A stretch of DNA of 64,000 nucleotides from MWBF01 sp040772005 (GTDB lineage Bacteria > Chloroflexota > Anaerolineae > CG2-30-64-16), in contig JAXGYZ010000002.1 in assembly GCA_040772005.1 (NCBI GenBank), forward strand, positions 682,001 through 746,000, written 5' to 3'. Position numbers and translations under genes: made by a program. Numbering within the stretch: position 1 is the first letter of the stretch; every line of letters begins with the position of its first letter. The notes beneath the pieces were generated by a model. It ran no database searches. It had not been told where the DNA came from and was given only the letters and a program-made list of their open reading frames with translations. Shown in pieces: positions 1 to 7,377 of the stretch.

Positions 1-636
1 CAGGTGTTCAGCACGGCGGAGGACAACCAGTCGGCTGTGACCATCCATGTCCTGCAGGGCGAGCGGCCCCTGGCGGCGGACAACATGTCGCTCGGCCAGT
101 TCAACCTGGAAGGCATCCCGCCGGCGCCGCGCGGCATGCCGCAGGTCGAGGTCACCTTTGATATCGACGCCAACGGCATCCTGAACGTGAGCGCGCAGGA
201 CAAGGCGACAGGCAAGGCGCAGACGATCACGGTCACTGCGTCGACCAACCTGAACAAGGAAGATGTCGAGCGCATGGTGCGGCAGGCGGAGATCAACAAG
301 GCCGCGGACCAGCGGCGCAAGGAGTTGATTGAGGCGCGCAACCAGGCGGACCAGATGGCTTATGTCACCGAGAAGAGCCTGCGGGACCTGCCGGAGGACA
401 ATCACCTGAACCCGAATGACCGGCGGGCCATCGAACAGCTCATTGCAGATCTGCGCAAGGCCGCGCAGGGTGAGGATGTAACGGCCATCCGTGATGCGAT
501 GAGCCGGCTGCAGGAAGCTAGCTCGCGCATGGCTCAGGCGGCCTACAGCCAAGCCCCTTCGGGCAACGGCCACGGCCAACCTGACCAGCAGCATTCCGAT
601 GACGACGTAGTGGAAGGCGAGTTCCGCCAGGTGTAA
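1..636 (+). CDS. dnaK: Chaperone protein DnaK (Hsp70), 3' part only
   Basis: Reading frame is open from base 1; the start lies upstream of the window. The 211 visible residues are the Hsp70 C-terminal half: the end of the beta-sandwich substrate-binding domain (GQFNLEGIPPAPRGMPQVEV, FDIDANGILNVSAQDK are family signatures) and then the alpha-helical lid. Hsp70 binds exposed hydrophobic peptides in the cytosol and cycles with ATP, DnaJ and GrpE. The tail is Gln/Gly/Asp-rich and ends DDDVVEGEFRQV, which fits the acidic C-terminus of DnaK. The ATPase domain is outside the window. Identification is firm; only the partial extent limits it. Confidence 0.97.
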   Translation, partial: QVFSTAEDNQSAVTIHVLQGERPLAADNMSLGQFNLEGIPPAPRGMPQVEVTFDIDANGILNVSAQDKATGKAQTITVTASTNLNKEDVERMVRQAEINKAADQRRKELIEARNQADQMAYVTEKSLRDLPEDNHLNPNDRRAIEQLIADLRKAAQGEDVTAIRDAMSRLQEASSRMAQAAYSQAPSGNGHGQPDQQHSDDDVVEGEFRQV

Positions 637-645
637 CCTCCATAT

Positions 646-715
646 GCCCCCCCTCCCATACTTGTATGGGAGAGGGGTGGGCGAGCGAAGCTCGCACGGG
701 GTGAGGGCAATTGTC
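646..715. repeat. Palindromic repeat after dnaK (family A)
   Basis: A hairpin around 650-676 (arms CCTCCCATA / TATGGGAGAGG) is followed by a second small palindrome GCGAGCGAAGCTCGC at 681-695 and the motif ACGGGGTGAGG. There is no T-run, so it is not a clear intrinsic terminator. The CCCTC/GGGGTGAGG vocabulary recurs at 4101-4137, 32549-32599 and 32668-32719. Confidence 0.6.
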
Positions 716-744
716 GGTTCGGTAACAGCCGGTTTGGCTTGTTG

Positions 745-753
745 TGATATAAT
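745..753 (+). promoter_or_regulatory. Extended -10 promoter for the YugP-like gene
   Basis: TG-A-TATAAT (TG at 745-746, TATAAT at 748-753) lies 60 bases upstream of the start at 814. I see no convincing -35, which is common for extended -10 promoters. Confidence 0.5.
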
Positions 754-813
754 CGATCCAACGATAAGTGGCTTTTTGTAGGCCCAGACAGGGCCAGAAC
801 AGGATAAGTCTCG

Positions 814-1497
814 ATGTTTTTTGATCCTATGTATCTGGTCTTCATGGCTCCGGCATTGTTGCTGGCGTTCTATGCGCAGTTCAAGGTGAAGCGTGCCTAC
901 GCCACCTACACGCGCGTCGCCAACGAGCGGGGCATCACCGGCTTGCAGGCCGCACGCATGATCCTGCCCGGCGAGGGCTTGAGTGGCGTTAGTGTGGAAG
1001 GCACGCCCGGCCAACTGACCGATCATTATGATCCGCGCACCAAGACGCTGCGGTTGTCGGCCGGCGTCGCGCAACAGCCGAGCGTGGCCGCGCTGGCGAT
1101 CGTCGCGCACGAAATCGGCCATGCGCTCCAGGACAACCAGGGTTATACGCCGCTCAAGCTGCGTAGCGCCATTGTGCCGGCGGTCCAGGTCAGCGCCTGG
1201 GTGGCGCCGATCCTGTTCCTGATCGGCTTCCTGTTCAACATGCTGAGCCTGGCATGGCTCGGCGTCGCCTTCTTTGCGGCGAGCGCGGTGTTCGCCCTCG
1301 TGACCCTGCCGGTGGAGTTCAACGCCAGCCGGCGGGCGCTGAAGCTGTTGCAGACCTACCAGTTGACCGACGGACGCGAGCTGCAGGGCGCAAAGGCTGT
1401 GCTTGACGCAGCTGCGCTGACCTATGTGGCCGCGCTCGCCCAGACACTGGCAACCTTGCTATACTACGTGACCCTTTTGGGCCGCCGTAACGATTGA
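814..1497 (+). CDS. YugP-family zinc-dependent membrane metalloprotease
   Basis: 227 residues. The HEIGH zinc-binding motif is at residues 99-103, preceded by an N-terminal membrane helix (about 5-22) and followed by two or three hydrophobic segments (about 120-165 and 200-220). This is the layout of YugP/Zn_peptidase_2 proteins: small integral-membrane proteins of about 225-230 residues with a single HExxH. The substrate of this family is not established. It sits between dnaK and two HtrA-like proteases and may take part in membrane or envelope protein quality control, which is inference from context. ATG start with AGGA about 10 bases upstream. Only 19 bases separate it from the next gene. 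Confidence 0.85.
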   Translation: MFFDPMYLVFMAPALLLAFYAQFKVKRAYATYTRVANERGITGLQAARMILPGEGLSGVSVEGTPGQLTDHYDPRTKTLRLSAGVAQQPSVAALAIVAHEIGHALQDNQGYTPLKLRSAIVPAVQVSAWVAPILFLIGFLFNMLSLAWLGVAFFAASAVFALVTLPVEFNASRRALKLLQTYQLTDGRELQGAKAVLDAAALTYVAALAQTLATLLYYVTLLGRRND

Positions 1498-1516
1498 GCA
1501 CAGGAGTTATAACCTT

Positions 1517-2821
1517 ATGAAGCGTGCCCGCTCTCTCCCACTGATTGTCGCAGTTTTGGCCCTGAGTCTGGCCCTGATGGGATGTGGCCTGGTCAGCCCC
1601 GCGGTTCGCATATTCGCCGAGCCGACGGCCACCCGCACCCCGCGCGTGATCGAACGGATTGTCACCGTGGAAGTGCCGCAGCGGCAAGAGCGGGCACAGG
1701 AACCGGCGCCCCAGCAGGTCCAGCCGACTGCCGTCCCGCAGCCCGTGCAGCCGTCACAGCCGATCATCATCGATCCGAACGCGGATATTGAAACGCAGAC
1801 GTTGACGGCCATCTATCAGAAGGTCAGTCCGTCGGTCGTCAGCATCCTCAATCTGACGACCCTGGCGCAGGGCGGGACGGAGACGGACGAAACGCTGCCT
1901 GAGGGCCAGGGGTCCGGCTTCGTGTGGGACACTGCGGGCCACATCGTTACGAACCACCATGTGGTCGAGGGCGCAGATGCACTGCGGGTGACTTTCCCGG
2001 ACGGCATCGAACTGCCCGCAGAACTGGTGGGCTCCGATCCCGACTCCGATATCGCGGTCGTCCGCATCGATCCTGACCTGGTGCAGGTGACGCCGGTCGA
2101 GCAGGGGCGGCTGGAGGAGGTCCAGGTCGGCCAGCGCGCGATTGCCATCGGCAATCCGTTCGGATTGGAAGGCACGATGACCACGGGCATCGTCAGCGCG
2201 ATCGGGCGCAGCGTCGAGTCGCAGACCGGCTACAACATCCCGCTGTCCATCCAGACGGATGCGGCCATCAATCCGGGTAACTCCGGCGGGCCGCTCTTGA
2301 ACGACCGGGGCCAGGTCATCGGGGTGAATTTCCAGATTCGGTCTTCGGTGCGCAGCAACTCCGGCGTCGGCTTCGCCATCCCGATCAACATCGTGCAGCG
2401 GGTTGTGCCGGCCCTGATCGAGACCGGTGAGTACACGCATGCCTGGCTCGGCATCAGCGGCAACACCTACAGCCCGGCCTGGGCCGAGGCGCTCGGCTTC
2501 CCGCAGGACGTGCGCGGCGCTTACCTGATGACGATTGCCGAGGGTGGGCCTGCGGATGAAGCGGGCCTGCGGGCGGGCAACCGCGACACCAACATCCTCC
2601 TGGGCGTCGGCCTGGAGGGCGGCCTGTACTTGCAGAGCGGCGGTGACCTGATCACCGCCATCGACGGCCTGGCCGTGCGGCAGTTCGATGACCTGCTCGT
2701 GTATCTGGAGAGCTACAAATCGCCGGGCGATGAAATCACCCTGACGATCTTGCGGCCGGACGAAGGCGAGCAGACCGTGACCCTGACGCTGGGCGCGCGC
2801 CCGGCCCGTCGGGTCCAGTAA
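1517..2821 (+). CDS. HtrA/DegP-like serine protease, lipoprotein (first of two)
   Basis: 434 residues. The N-terminus has a lipobox (LALMGC, Cys23), so the mature protein should be a lipid-anchored extracytoplasmic protease. A Pro/Gln-rich linker (about 35-85) precedes a trypsin-like S1C domain with the catalytic triad visible: His148 (TNHHVV), Asp178 (DSDIAV) and Ser256 (PGNSGGP). A C-terminal PDZ domain covers about 300-425. Such enzymes degrade or hold misfolded exported proteins. The ATG start has AGGAG about 10 bases upstream. A paralogue follows after 88 bases, separated by a terminator-like hairpin. Confidence 0.93.
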   Translation: MKRARSLPLIVAVLALSLALMGCGLVSPAVRIFAEPTATRTPRVIERIVTVEVPQRQERAQEPAPQQVQPTAVPQPVQPSQPIIIDPNADIETQTLTAIYQKVSPSVVSILNLTTLAQGGTETDETLPEGQGSGFVWDTAGHIVTNHHVVEGADALRVTFPDGIELPAELVGSDPDSDIAVVRIDPDLVQVTPVEQGRLEEVQVGQRAIAIGNPFGLEGTMTTGIVSAIGRSVESQTGYNIPLSIQTDAAINPGNSGGPLLNDRGQVIGVNFQIRSSVRSNSGVGFAIPINIVQRVVPALIETGEYTHAWLGISGNTYSPAWAEALGFPQDVRGAYLMTIAEGGPADEAGLRAGNRDTNILLGVGLEGGLYLQSGGDLITAIDGLAVRQFDDLLVYLESYKSPGDEITLTILRPDEGEQTVTLTLGARPARRVQ

Positions 2822-2838
2822 TTCGACGACAACTCATG

Positions 2839-2867
2839 GCCCGGCATCCGCGTGATGCCGGGCTTTT
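2839..2867 (+). terminator. Intrinsic terminator between the two HtrA genes
   Basis: GCCCGGCAT / ATGCCGGGC stem with a short loop, followed by TTTT, 18 bases after the stop of the first HtrA gene. It suggests the two paralogues are at least partly expressed separately. Confidence 0.75.
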
Positions 2868-2909
2868 GCGTTAAGTATCACCACGGAATAGACGGATCAC
2901 GCGGAACAT

Positions 2910-4100
2910 ATGAGCAAAATCTCTCTCGTCTTTTTGAACCTGGCGCTGCTCATGACCTTGAGCGGCTGCACGCTGCCGCCTCTCGCAGCCCTCCCCCCGG
3001 CCACGCCGCAGGTGGTCATCGTCGTGGCGACGCCGACGCCCGCGCCGACGACCGGTGCAGCCCCGGCGGCTCCGGTCGATTCAGCCGACAGCGTGGAGGC
3101 GCGCCGCATCGCCATCTACGAACGGGCCGCGCCGGCCGTGGTCAACATCACGACGCAGGTCCTGCGGTCGGGGTTCTTCTGGGGCGAGTACCCGGAGGAG
3201 GGCAGCGGGTCCGGCTTCTTGTGGGATGACCAGGGTCACATCGTGACGAATTACCATGTCATCGAAGGCGCGCAGCGCATCGAAGTCGCGTTCGGTGAGG
3301 AACTGGCCTTGCCTGCGGAGGTGGTGGGCGCGGACCCCATGAATGATCTCGCCGTCCTGAAGGTGGAGTCCGTGCCGGAGGGCGTCCTCCCGCTGGAGGT
3401 CGGCACCTCCGCCGAGCTGCGGGTCGGGCAGACGGCGATTGCCATCGGGAATCCGTTCGGCCAGTTCGAGCGCACGATGACCGAGGGCATCGTCAGCGCA
3501 GTCAACCGCACGATCGAGACGCAGAACTCGGTGCTGCGCGGGGTCATCCAGACCGACGCATCCATCAACCGGGGCAACTCCGGCGGGCCGCTGCTCGATT
3601 TCCGCGGCCGGTTGATCGGCGTCAACTCGGCCATCTACTCCCCGACCGGCACGTCGGCAGGCGTCGGGCTGGCGATTCCGGTGGACAAGGTGCGGCGGGT
3701 CGTCCCCGCGCTGATTACGGATGGCCGCTACCCGCATCCCTGGCTGGGCCTCGAGGAATTGGGCTACGAAATCAGCCCGGCGCTGGCACAGGCGCTCGAC
3801 CTGCCAGTTGAGGCGGGCCTGTTGGTGGCGCGGCTCTATCGCAACAGCCCGGCGGACAAGGCCGGCATCCGCAGCGCGACCGATGAGGTCATCCTGGGCA
3901 ACCGGCGCTATTTTGTGGGCGGCGACATCATCACGGCCATCGATGACCGGCCGTTGCGCGCCTGGGAGGACCTGAACGCATACCTGGACGAGGCGACCGA
4001 GATCGGTCAGACGGTCGTGCTGCGCGTGCTGCGCGACGGGCAGGAGATGACGATCCAGGCCGTGTTGGAAGACACGCCGGAATCGCTGCAGGGGCAATAA
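2910..4100 (+). CDS. HtrA/DegP-like serine protease, lipoprotein (second of two)
   Basis: 396 residues, a paralogue of the preceding gene. Lipobox LSGC (Cys20), a Thr/Pro/Ala-rich linker, then an S1C protease domain with His116 (TNYHVI), Asp146 (NDLAVL) and Ser224 (RGNSGGP), and a C-terminal PDZ domain (about 270-385). The Arg before GNSGGP replaces the Pro of its neighbour. Predicted as an extracytoplasmic lipid-anchored protease. The ATG at 2910 has only a weak upstream GGA. It ends against the convergent sugar kinase, with a 17-bp-arm palindrome filling the gap. Confidence 0.92.
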   Translation: MSKISLVFLNLALLMTLSGCTLPPLAALPPATPQVVIVVATPTPAPTTGAAPAAPVDSADSVEARRIAIYERAAPAVVNITTQVLRSGFFWGEYPEEGSGSGFLWDDQGHIVTNYHVIEGAQRIEVAFGEELALPAEVVGADPMNDLAVLKVESVPEGVLPLEVGTSAELRVGQTAIAIGNPFGQFERTMTEGIVSAVNRTIETQNSVLRGVIQTDASINRGNSGGPLLDFRGRLIGVNSAIYSPTGTSAGVGLAIPVDKVRRVVPALITDGRYPHPWLGLEELGYEISPALAQALDLPVEAGLLVARLYRNSPADKAGIRSATDEVILGNRRYFVGGDIITAIDDRPLRAWEDLNAYLDEATEIGQTVVLRVLRDGQEMTIQAVLEDTPESLQGQ

Positions 4101-4137
4101 CCTCACCCCGTGCGGCCTCCGGCCGCACGGGGTGAGG
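4101..4137. repeat. Perfect palindrome between convergent genes (family A)
   Basis: Arms 4101-4117 and 4121-4137 are perfect 17-base inverted repeats (CCTCACCCCGTGCGGCC) around the loop TCC. It begins one base after the HtrA stop codon and ends 5 bases before the pfkB-family stop. It could terminate transcription in both directions, but the T-runs are weak. Confidence 0.8.
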
Positions 4138-4142
4138 AAATG

Positions 4143-5099
4143 TCACTTCCGTGCTGCCAAAAACGCGTCCACCGCCGCGCGCGTGGGGAGCGCCGGAATC
4201 GCGCCGCGCTCCGTGCAGGCCAGCGCGCCGACCGCACACCCCAACCGCAACGCGTGTTGCAGCGCAGCCCCGTCCCACTGCAAGGCGTGATCCAGCAGGC
4301 CGGACAGCAGCCCGGCCACGAACCCATCGCCCGCGCCGGTCGTGTCCACCACGGACACGGGGAACCCCGCGACATGGCCGTGGCCGGCCGGCGTGAAGTA
4401 CTCGCAGCCGCCCGCGCCGCACGTCACCACGAGCAGTTTGAGCCGGTCGTGCCAGAGCGCCCGCGCACCCGCTGCCAGGTCGGTTTCACCTGTCAGGAAA
4501 GTCAATTCCTCTTCACTGATCTTGGCGAGGTCCGCGTGGTGCCAGCCGGCCAGGATGCCCTCCCGCGCCGCCGCGGCAGACGGCCAAAGCGCCAGCCGCA
4601 GGTTTGGGTCATAGGAGATGAGCGCACCGGCCTCCCGTGCCAGGTTCAGCGCGGCCAGCGTCGCGCTGCGGCTGGGCTCACCGATGAGCGAAATGGAGCC
4701 GTAGTGGAAGATGCGCGCGGACGCGGCATAGGCCGCATCGACATCCTCAGGCCGCCACAGCATGTCTGCGCTGGGATGGCGGTAGAACATGAAGCTCCGC
4801 TCGCCGTCGGCGCGCAGCGAGACGAAGGCCAACGCGGTGCGCGCCTCCGGCGAGAAGCGCAGCCCTGCGGTGTCCACGCCCGCGGCGGACAGCGTATCGG
4901 CCAGGAAGTGACCGAAGTCATCGTCGCCCACCTGGCCGAGGAAGCCGGCCCGATACCCCAGCCGCGCCACGCCCACCGCAACGTTGGCCGGCGCGCCGCC
5001 TGCGGCCTTCTTGAAGGCCGGGGCCTCCGCCAGTGTGACGCCCGTCTCAGTCGAGACGAAATCGATGAGCAGTTCTCCGCACGCGATGACGTCGATCAT
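4143..5099 (-). CDS. PfkB-family carbohydrate kinase (fructokinase-like)
   Basis: 318 residues, the usual ribokinase/PfkB length. Both family signatures are present: GGAPANVAVGVARLG near residues 34-48, and the anion-hole/catalytic motif DTTGAGD at 252-258 with Asp258 as the predicted base. The opening CGELLIDFVS resembles bacterial fructokinases, but sequence alone does not separate fructose from other sugars. It transfers phosphate from ATP to a sugar in the cytosol. Its ATG directly abuts the TAA of the upstream 143-residue gene, so the two are almost certainly cotranscribed and translationally coupled. Confidence 0.9.
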   Translation of the reverse strand: MIDVIACGELLIDFVSTETGVTLAEAPAFKKAAGGAPANVAVGVARLGYRAGFLGQVGDDDFGHFLADTLSAAGVDTAGLRFSPEARTALAFVSLRADGERSFMFYRHPSADMLWRPEDVDAAYAASARIFHYGSISLIGEPSRSATLAALNLAREAGALISYDPNLRLALWPSAAAAREGILAGWHHADLAKISEEELTFLTGETDLAAGARALWHDRLKLLVVTCGAGGCEYFTPAGHGHVAGFPVSVVDTTGAGDGFVAGLLSGLLDHALQWDGAALQHALRLGCAVGALACTERGAIPALPTRAAVDAFLAARK

Positions 5100-5531
5100 T
5101 TAGCTGGCTCCTGTGTTGGTGTGGCGCGGCCGGCGGGATGAACGCTCTTCCGCTTCCTCGTCGGTCGTGCGGGGCAGCGAGCGCATGGCGATGCCCTCCG
5201 CCATCTCCGCGCCCGCGCTGAGCCGCACGAACTGCACGCTGCTGCCCAGCGCCCGGGCCAGCCGCGCGGCGACCGCTTCGAGCTGTTCCACCTCGTCTGC
5301 ATACTCGGCCAGCCGGATGCCGTCGTTGCTCGCGGCGACGATGACCTGGTCGTTGACCGTGAGGCGGGTTTCCTCCCGGCCATCGGCGGTGCGCGCCGTG
5401 CGCACGAGCTGAACGGCAGCCGCACCGGCCGCAGGGGGCGGTTCCATGCCCCGGCCCAGCACGCGGGTGACGACGATGGCGAGGGCAATGCCCGCCAGCA
5501 AAAACAGCACCGATTCGATGGCAACCGTCAT
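5100..5531 (-). CDS. Small membrane-anchored protein of unknown function
   Basis: 143 residues. One N-terminal transmembrane helix (about 5-25), a short Pro/Ala linker, then a soluble domain of about 85 residues (from VQLVRTARTADGREE to about 125) and a charged, Glu/Arg-rich tail. I recognise no family. ATG at 5531; the TAA touches the ATG of the kinase downstream. The pairing suggests coupled expression but gives no function. Coding is supported by the tight abutment. Confidence 0.65.
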   Translation of the reverse strand: MTVAIESVLFLLAGIALAIVVTRVLGRGMEPPPAAGAAAVQLVRTARTADGREETRLTVNDQVIVAASNDGIRLAEYADEVEQLEAVAARLARALGSSVQFVRLSAGAEMAEGIAMRSLPRTTDEEAEERSSRRPRHTNTGAS

Positions 5532-5637
5532 ATGGGCGCTCCCCCGTGGATTTCGTCAGGTGAGTCTATTCTAGCGCGGGGCTGCTGTCTGCGCAAGGCG
5601 CGCGCATTGCGGTTTCATAGTGCGCCAGGTGAACCCG

Positions 5638-5743
5638 CCTGGCAACTGAAGTTGCGGCTACCCTTGCGAAGTCTGCCTACGCAGACTGGAACTAACCGGC
5701 GTAGGCCGGTTTCGTAGGGGTAGCCGCAGTTTCAACTGCCAGG
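5638..5743. repeat. Long imperfect inverted repeat (family B)
   Basis: Outer arms CCTGGCAACTGAAGTTGCGG... (5638-5663) and its near complement at 5717-5743 enclose two smaller palindromes: AGTCTGCCTACGCAGACT at about 5670-5688 and CCGGCGTAGGCCGG at 5696-5709. It lies in a 298-base gap between divergent genes where I see no coding. It folds as a branched structure and looks like a dispersed, MITE-like or REP-like element. Confidence 0.7.
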
Positions 5744-5794
5744 TGGAAGGCCCGATTGCAACATGACCTCGCCCTGGCGCGCGCTGACCCGGCA

Positions 5795-5823
5795 TTGTCC
5801 TGGCGCATAGCCTGTGCTAGAAT
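5795..5823 (+). promoter_or_regulatory. Promoter of the HPr-kinase-like/PqqD/peptide locus, probably leaderless
   Basis: TTGTCC (5795-5800), 17-base spacer, TAGAAT (5818-5823). Transcription would start about 7 bases after the -10, which is at the ATG at 5830. No Shine-Dalgarno sequence fits in the gap, so the first message is probably leaderless. Confidence 0.65.
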
Positions 5824-5829
5824 CGGGCC

Positions 5830-6672
5830 ATGACCCTGTGGTTGAACCTGGCCGGGTGGCACATCCGCCTGATCGGTGCGTCTGTTGAGTTGGCGGCGCA
5901 GGCCGCCGAGCGTTACGCCGCGTTCATTGTGGCGCCTGCTGCGGCTGCGGACCTGACGGTCGAAGTGCGGCCCGCGGATGGCGAACGGGCTGCCGCAGCA
6001 GGCATGATCCCGGCGGAGTTCGAGCGCGAACGCGCCTTGTTGCAGGCACCGATTCGCGTCATTGGGGGCATCTACCTACTTGACGCGGCAGGAATTCATG
6101 GTAGAATTGCATTGAGCGATCGGCAAGCACAATTGCAGTATTGCGGCCCGGTCGCCTTCAGTGAACTGGAGTATTTTCTGCGCATTGCCTGCGCGCTGCT
6201 GGCCCATCATGCGGGCGGGCTGCTTGTCCATGCCGCCGGCCTCCAGATGGGCGGCGCGGTGTATTTGTTCATCGGTCAGAGCGGCAGTGGCAAGTCAACT
6301 GTAGTTGCGCTTTCACAGGAGACGATGGCGCTGGGCGATGACCTCATCCTTCTCCGACCTACGCCAGGCGGTTGGCAGGCCTATGGCACACCGTTCTGGA
6401 ATCTAGACGCCAGGGGCGCAGACGTACGGTGCAGTGCGCACAGCGGCCCTTTGACCGGAATCTATAAGCTGGTGCAGGACCCCGACGTCTACCTGGAAGC
6501 GTTGTCGCTGCCGGTGGCCGTCGCTGAATTGGTGGCGAACTGTCCGGTGGTCAACGGTATTGCAGCTGACCTGCCGGAGCTGGTGGGCCGCTGCCGCACT
6601 TTAGCGCGGGCGGTCCCGCCAGCCGCGTTGCACTTTCGTAAGGATCCCGGCTTCTGGCAGCTCATCAGGTGA
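5830..6672 (+). CDS. HPr kinase/phosphorylase-like protein of a PqqD/short-peptide system
   Basis: 280 residues. The C-terminal half carries a P-loop, GQSGSGKST at 149-157 (Lys155), and an LGDD motif at 168-171 like the acidic Walker-B motif of HPr kinase. Strands around 130-150 (GGLLVHAAGL) are typical of HPr kinase/PEPCK-like folds. The N-terminal 120 residues do not resemble the HPrK regulatory domain. No ptsH or PTS gene is nearby; a PqqD-like protein and a 42-residue peptide follow directly. In the paeninodin lasso cluster and in HprK-related kinase A systems, such kinases travel with PqqD-like proteins and peptides. I infer phosphorylation of a peptide, not of HPr. Confidence 0.8.
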   Translation: MTLWLNLAGWHIRLIGASVELAAQAAERYAAFIVAPAAAADLTVEVRPADGERAAAAGMIPAEFERERALLQAPIRVIGGIYLLDAAGIHGRIALSDRQAQLQYCGPVAFSELEYFLRIACALLAHHAGGLLVHAAGLQMGGAVYLFIGQSGSGKSTVVALSQETMALGDDLILLRPTPGGWQAYGTPFWNLDARGADVRCSAHSGPLTGIYKLVQDPDVYLEALSLPVAVAELVANCPVVNGIAADLPELVGRCRTLARAVPPAALHFRKDPGFWQLIR

Positions 6673-6678
6673 GAGACC

Positions 6679-6945
6679 GTGCAACTTAGCGATACGCCAT
6701 GCCGGGCGCCCGGTGTCGTCAGCCGTCTGCTGGACGGCGAGGCAGTGCTGATCCATCCCGCCCAGGGCAAGGTGCGGGTGCTCAACGGCGTTGGCGCCCG
6801 TATCTGGGAGTTGGCCGACGGCCGGCATTCGATCGGCGCTATGGCCCGGCTGCTGGCGCAGGAGTACGAGGTGGAATTGTCGCAGGCGGAGTCGGACGCC
6901 CTGGCGTTCTGCCGTGATCTTTCCGGGCGTGGCCTACTGAACTAG
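6679..6945 (+). CDS. PqqD-family peptide-binding protein (RiPP recognition element)
   Basis: 88 residues, the usual PqqD size. The core VLNGVGARIWELADGRHSIG (about 34-53), followed by helices ending in a short C-terminal FCRDLSGRGLL, matches the winged-helix RRE fold that binds RiPP leader peptides. The GTG start at 6679 is 6 bases after the kinase stop, with AGGTGA spanning that stop as ribosome site, so the two are translationally coupled. Its likely partner is the 42-residue peptide encoded 84 bases downstream. The family is clear; partner and product are inferred. Confidence 0.88.
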   Translation: MQLSDTPCRAPGVVSRLLDGEAVLIHPAQGKVRVLNGVGARIWELADGRHSIGAMARLLAQEYEVELSQAESDALAFCRDLSGRGLLN

Positions 6946-7029
6946 GCTCGCATCTTTTCACCGACACCGAGTGAGCGCCGGACGCTCGCTGGTCCAATAT
7001 CAGAGTCGCCAATTCATGAGGAGGCAATA

Positions 7030-7158
7030 ATGGAGCAGGTAACCCAGGAACGCAAGCCCTATGAGCAGCCGGCCGTCGTCTACGAGACCGAGCTCGAAGT
7101 TCGAGCCGGCACACCCGTCGGCATTCCCGATCCACTGGACCTGACGGGCACCAAGTGA
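7030..7158 (+). CDS. Candidate RiPP precursor peptide, 42 residues
   Basis: ATG at 7030 with a strong GAGGAGG site at 7018-7024; stop TGA at 7156-7158. The N-terminal half is charged and contains KPYEQPAVVYETELEV (9-24), which includes a Y-x-x-P-x-V pattern like leader motifs bound by lasso-type RREs. The C-terminal half from Gly27 is GTPVGIPDPLDLTGTK, a compact Gly/Pro/Thr-rich core candidate with Asp34 eight residues into it. Position directly after HPr-kinase-like and PqqD-like genes, and a terminator-like hairpin right after it, support a real gene. No cyclase, protease or exporter is seen, so the modification is unknown. A lasso fold is speculative. Confidence 0.75.
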   Translation: MEQVTQERKPYEQPAVVYETELEVRAGTPVGIPDPLDLTGTK

Positions 7159-7192
7159 CATTTGGTCCGCGAGCGTATTCCAGTCGCTGAAC

Positions 7193-7225
7193 CATGGGCC
7201 GAGACGTTCGACGCGTCGGCCCATG
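7193..7225 (+). terminator. Terminator-like hairpin after the peptide gene
   Basis: Perfect 10-bp stem CATGGGCCGA / TCGGCCCATG with an inner GACGTTCGACGCG loop, 35 bases after the peptide stop. The following T-run is weak (TAGCTT). It separates the peptide locus from the promoter at 7258. Confidence 0.55.
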
Positions 7226-7257
7226 TAGCTTAACGCGGAACTTGGGGTCAGGTCCGT

Positions 7258-7287
7258 TTGACACTACTGCCGGGTCAGGCGTATAAT
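7258..7287 (+). promoter_or_regulatory. Strong sigma-70-type promoter for the secreted protein at 7378
   Basis: TTGACA (7258-7263), 18-base spacer, TATAAT (7282-7287): both hexamers are consensus. The leader runs about 84 bases to the ATG at 7378 and contains small GCTGCATTGCAGC-type hairpins. Confidence 0.85.
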
Positions 7288-7377
7288 TTTTATTGCTGCA
7301 TTGCAGCGTGTGAGATTGCAGCCATGCAGCACATGCGCCAGTGTCACGCGCCGGGCCTGATGTAAGGAGGATTGTTT

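Noticed and set aside
4110..5141. Long plus-strand frame opposite the PfkB kinase
   Set aside because: Arg/Pro/Gln-rich composition with no family features; a mirror frame of a high-GC gene. The minus-strand kinase is unambiguous.
7000..7224. 74-codon minus-strand frame over the peptide gene
   Set aside because: No ribosome site, and it covers the hairpin and gap; the plus-strand peptide fits the operon.
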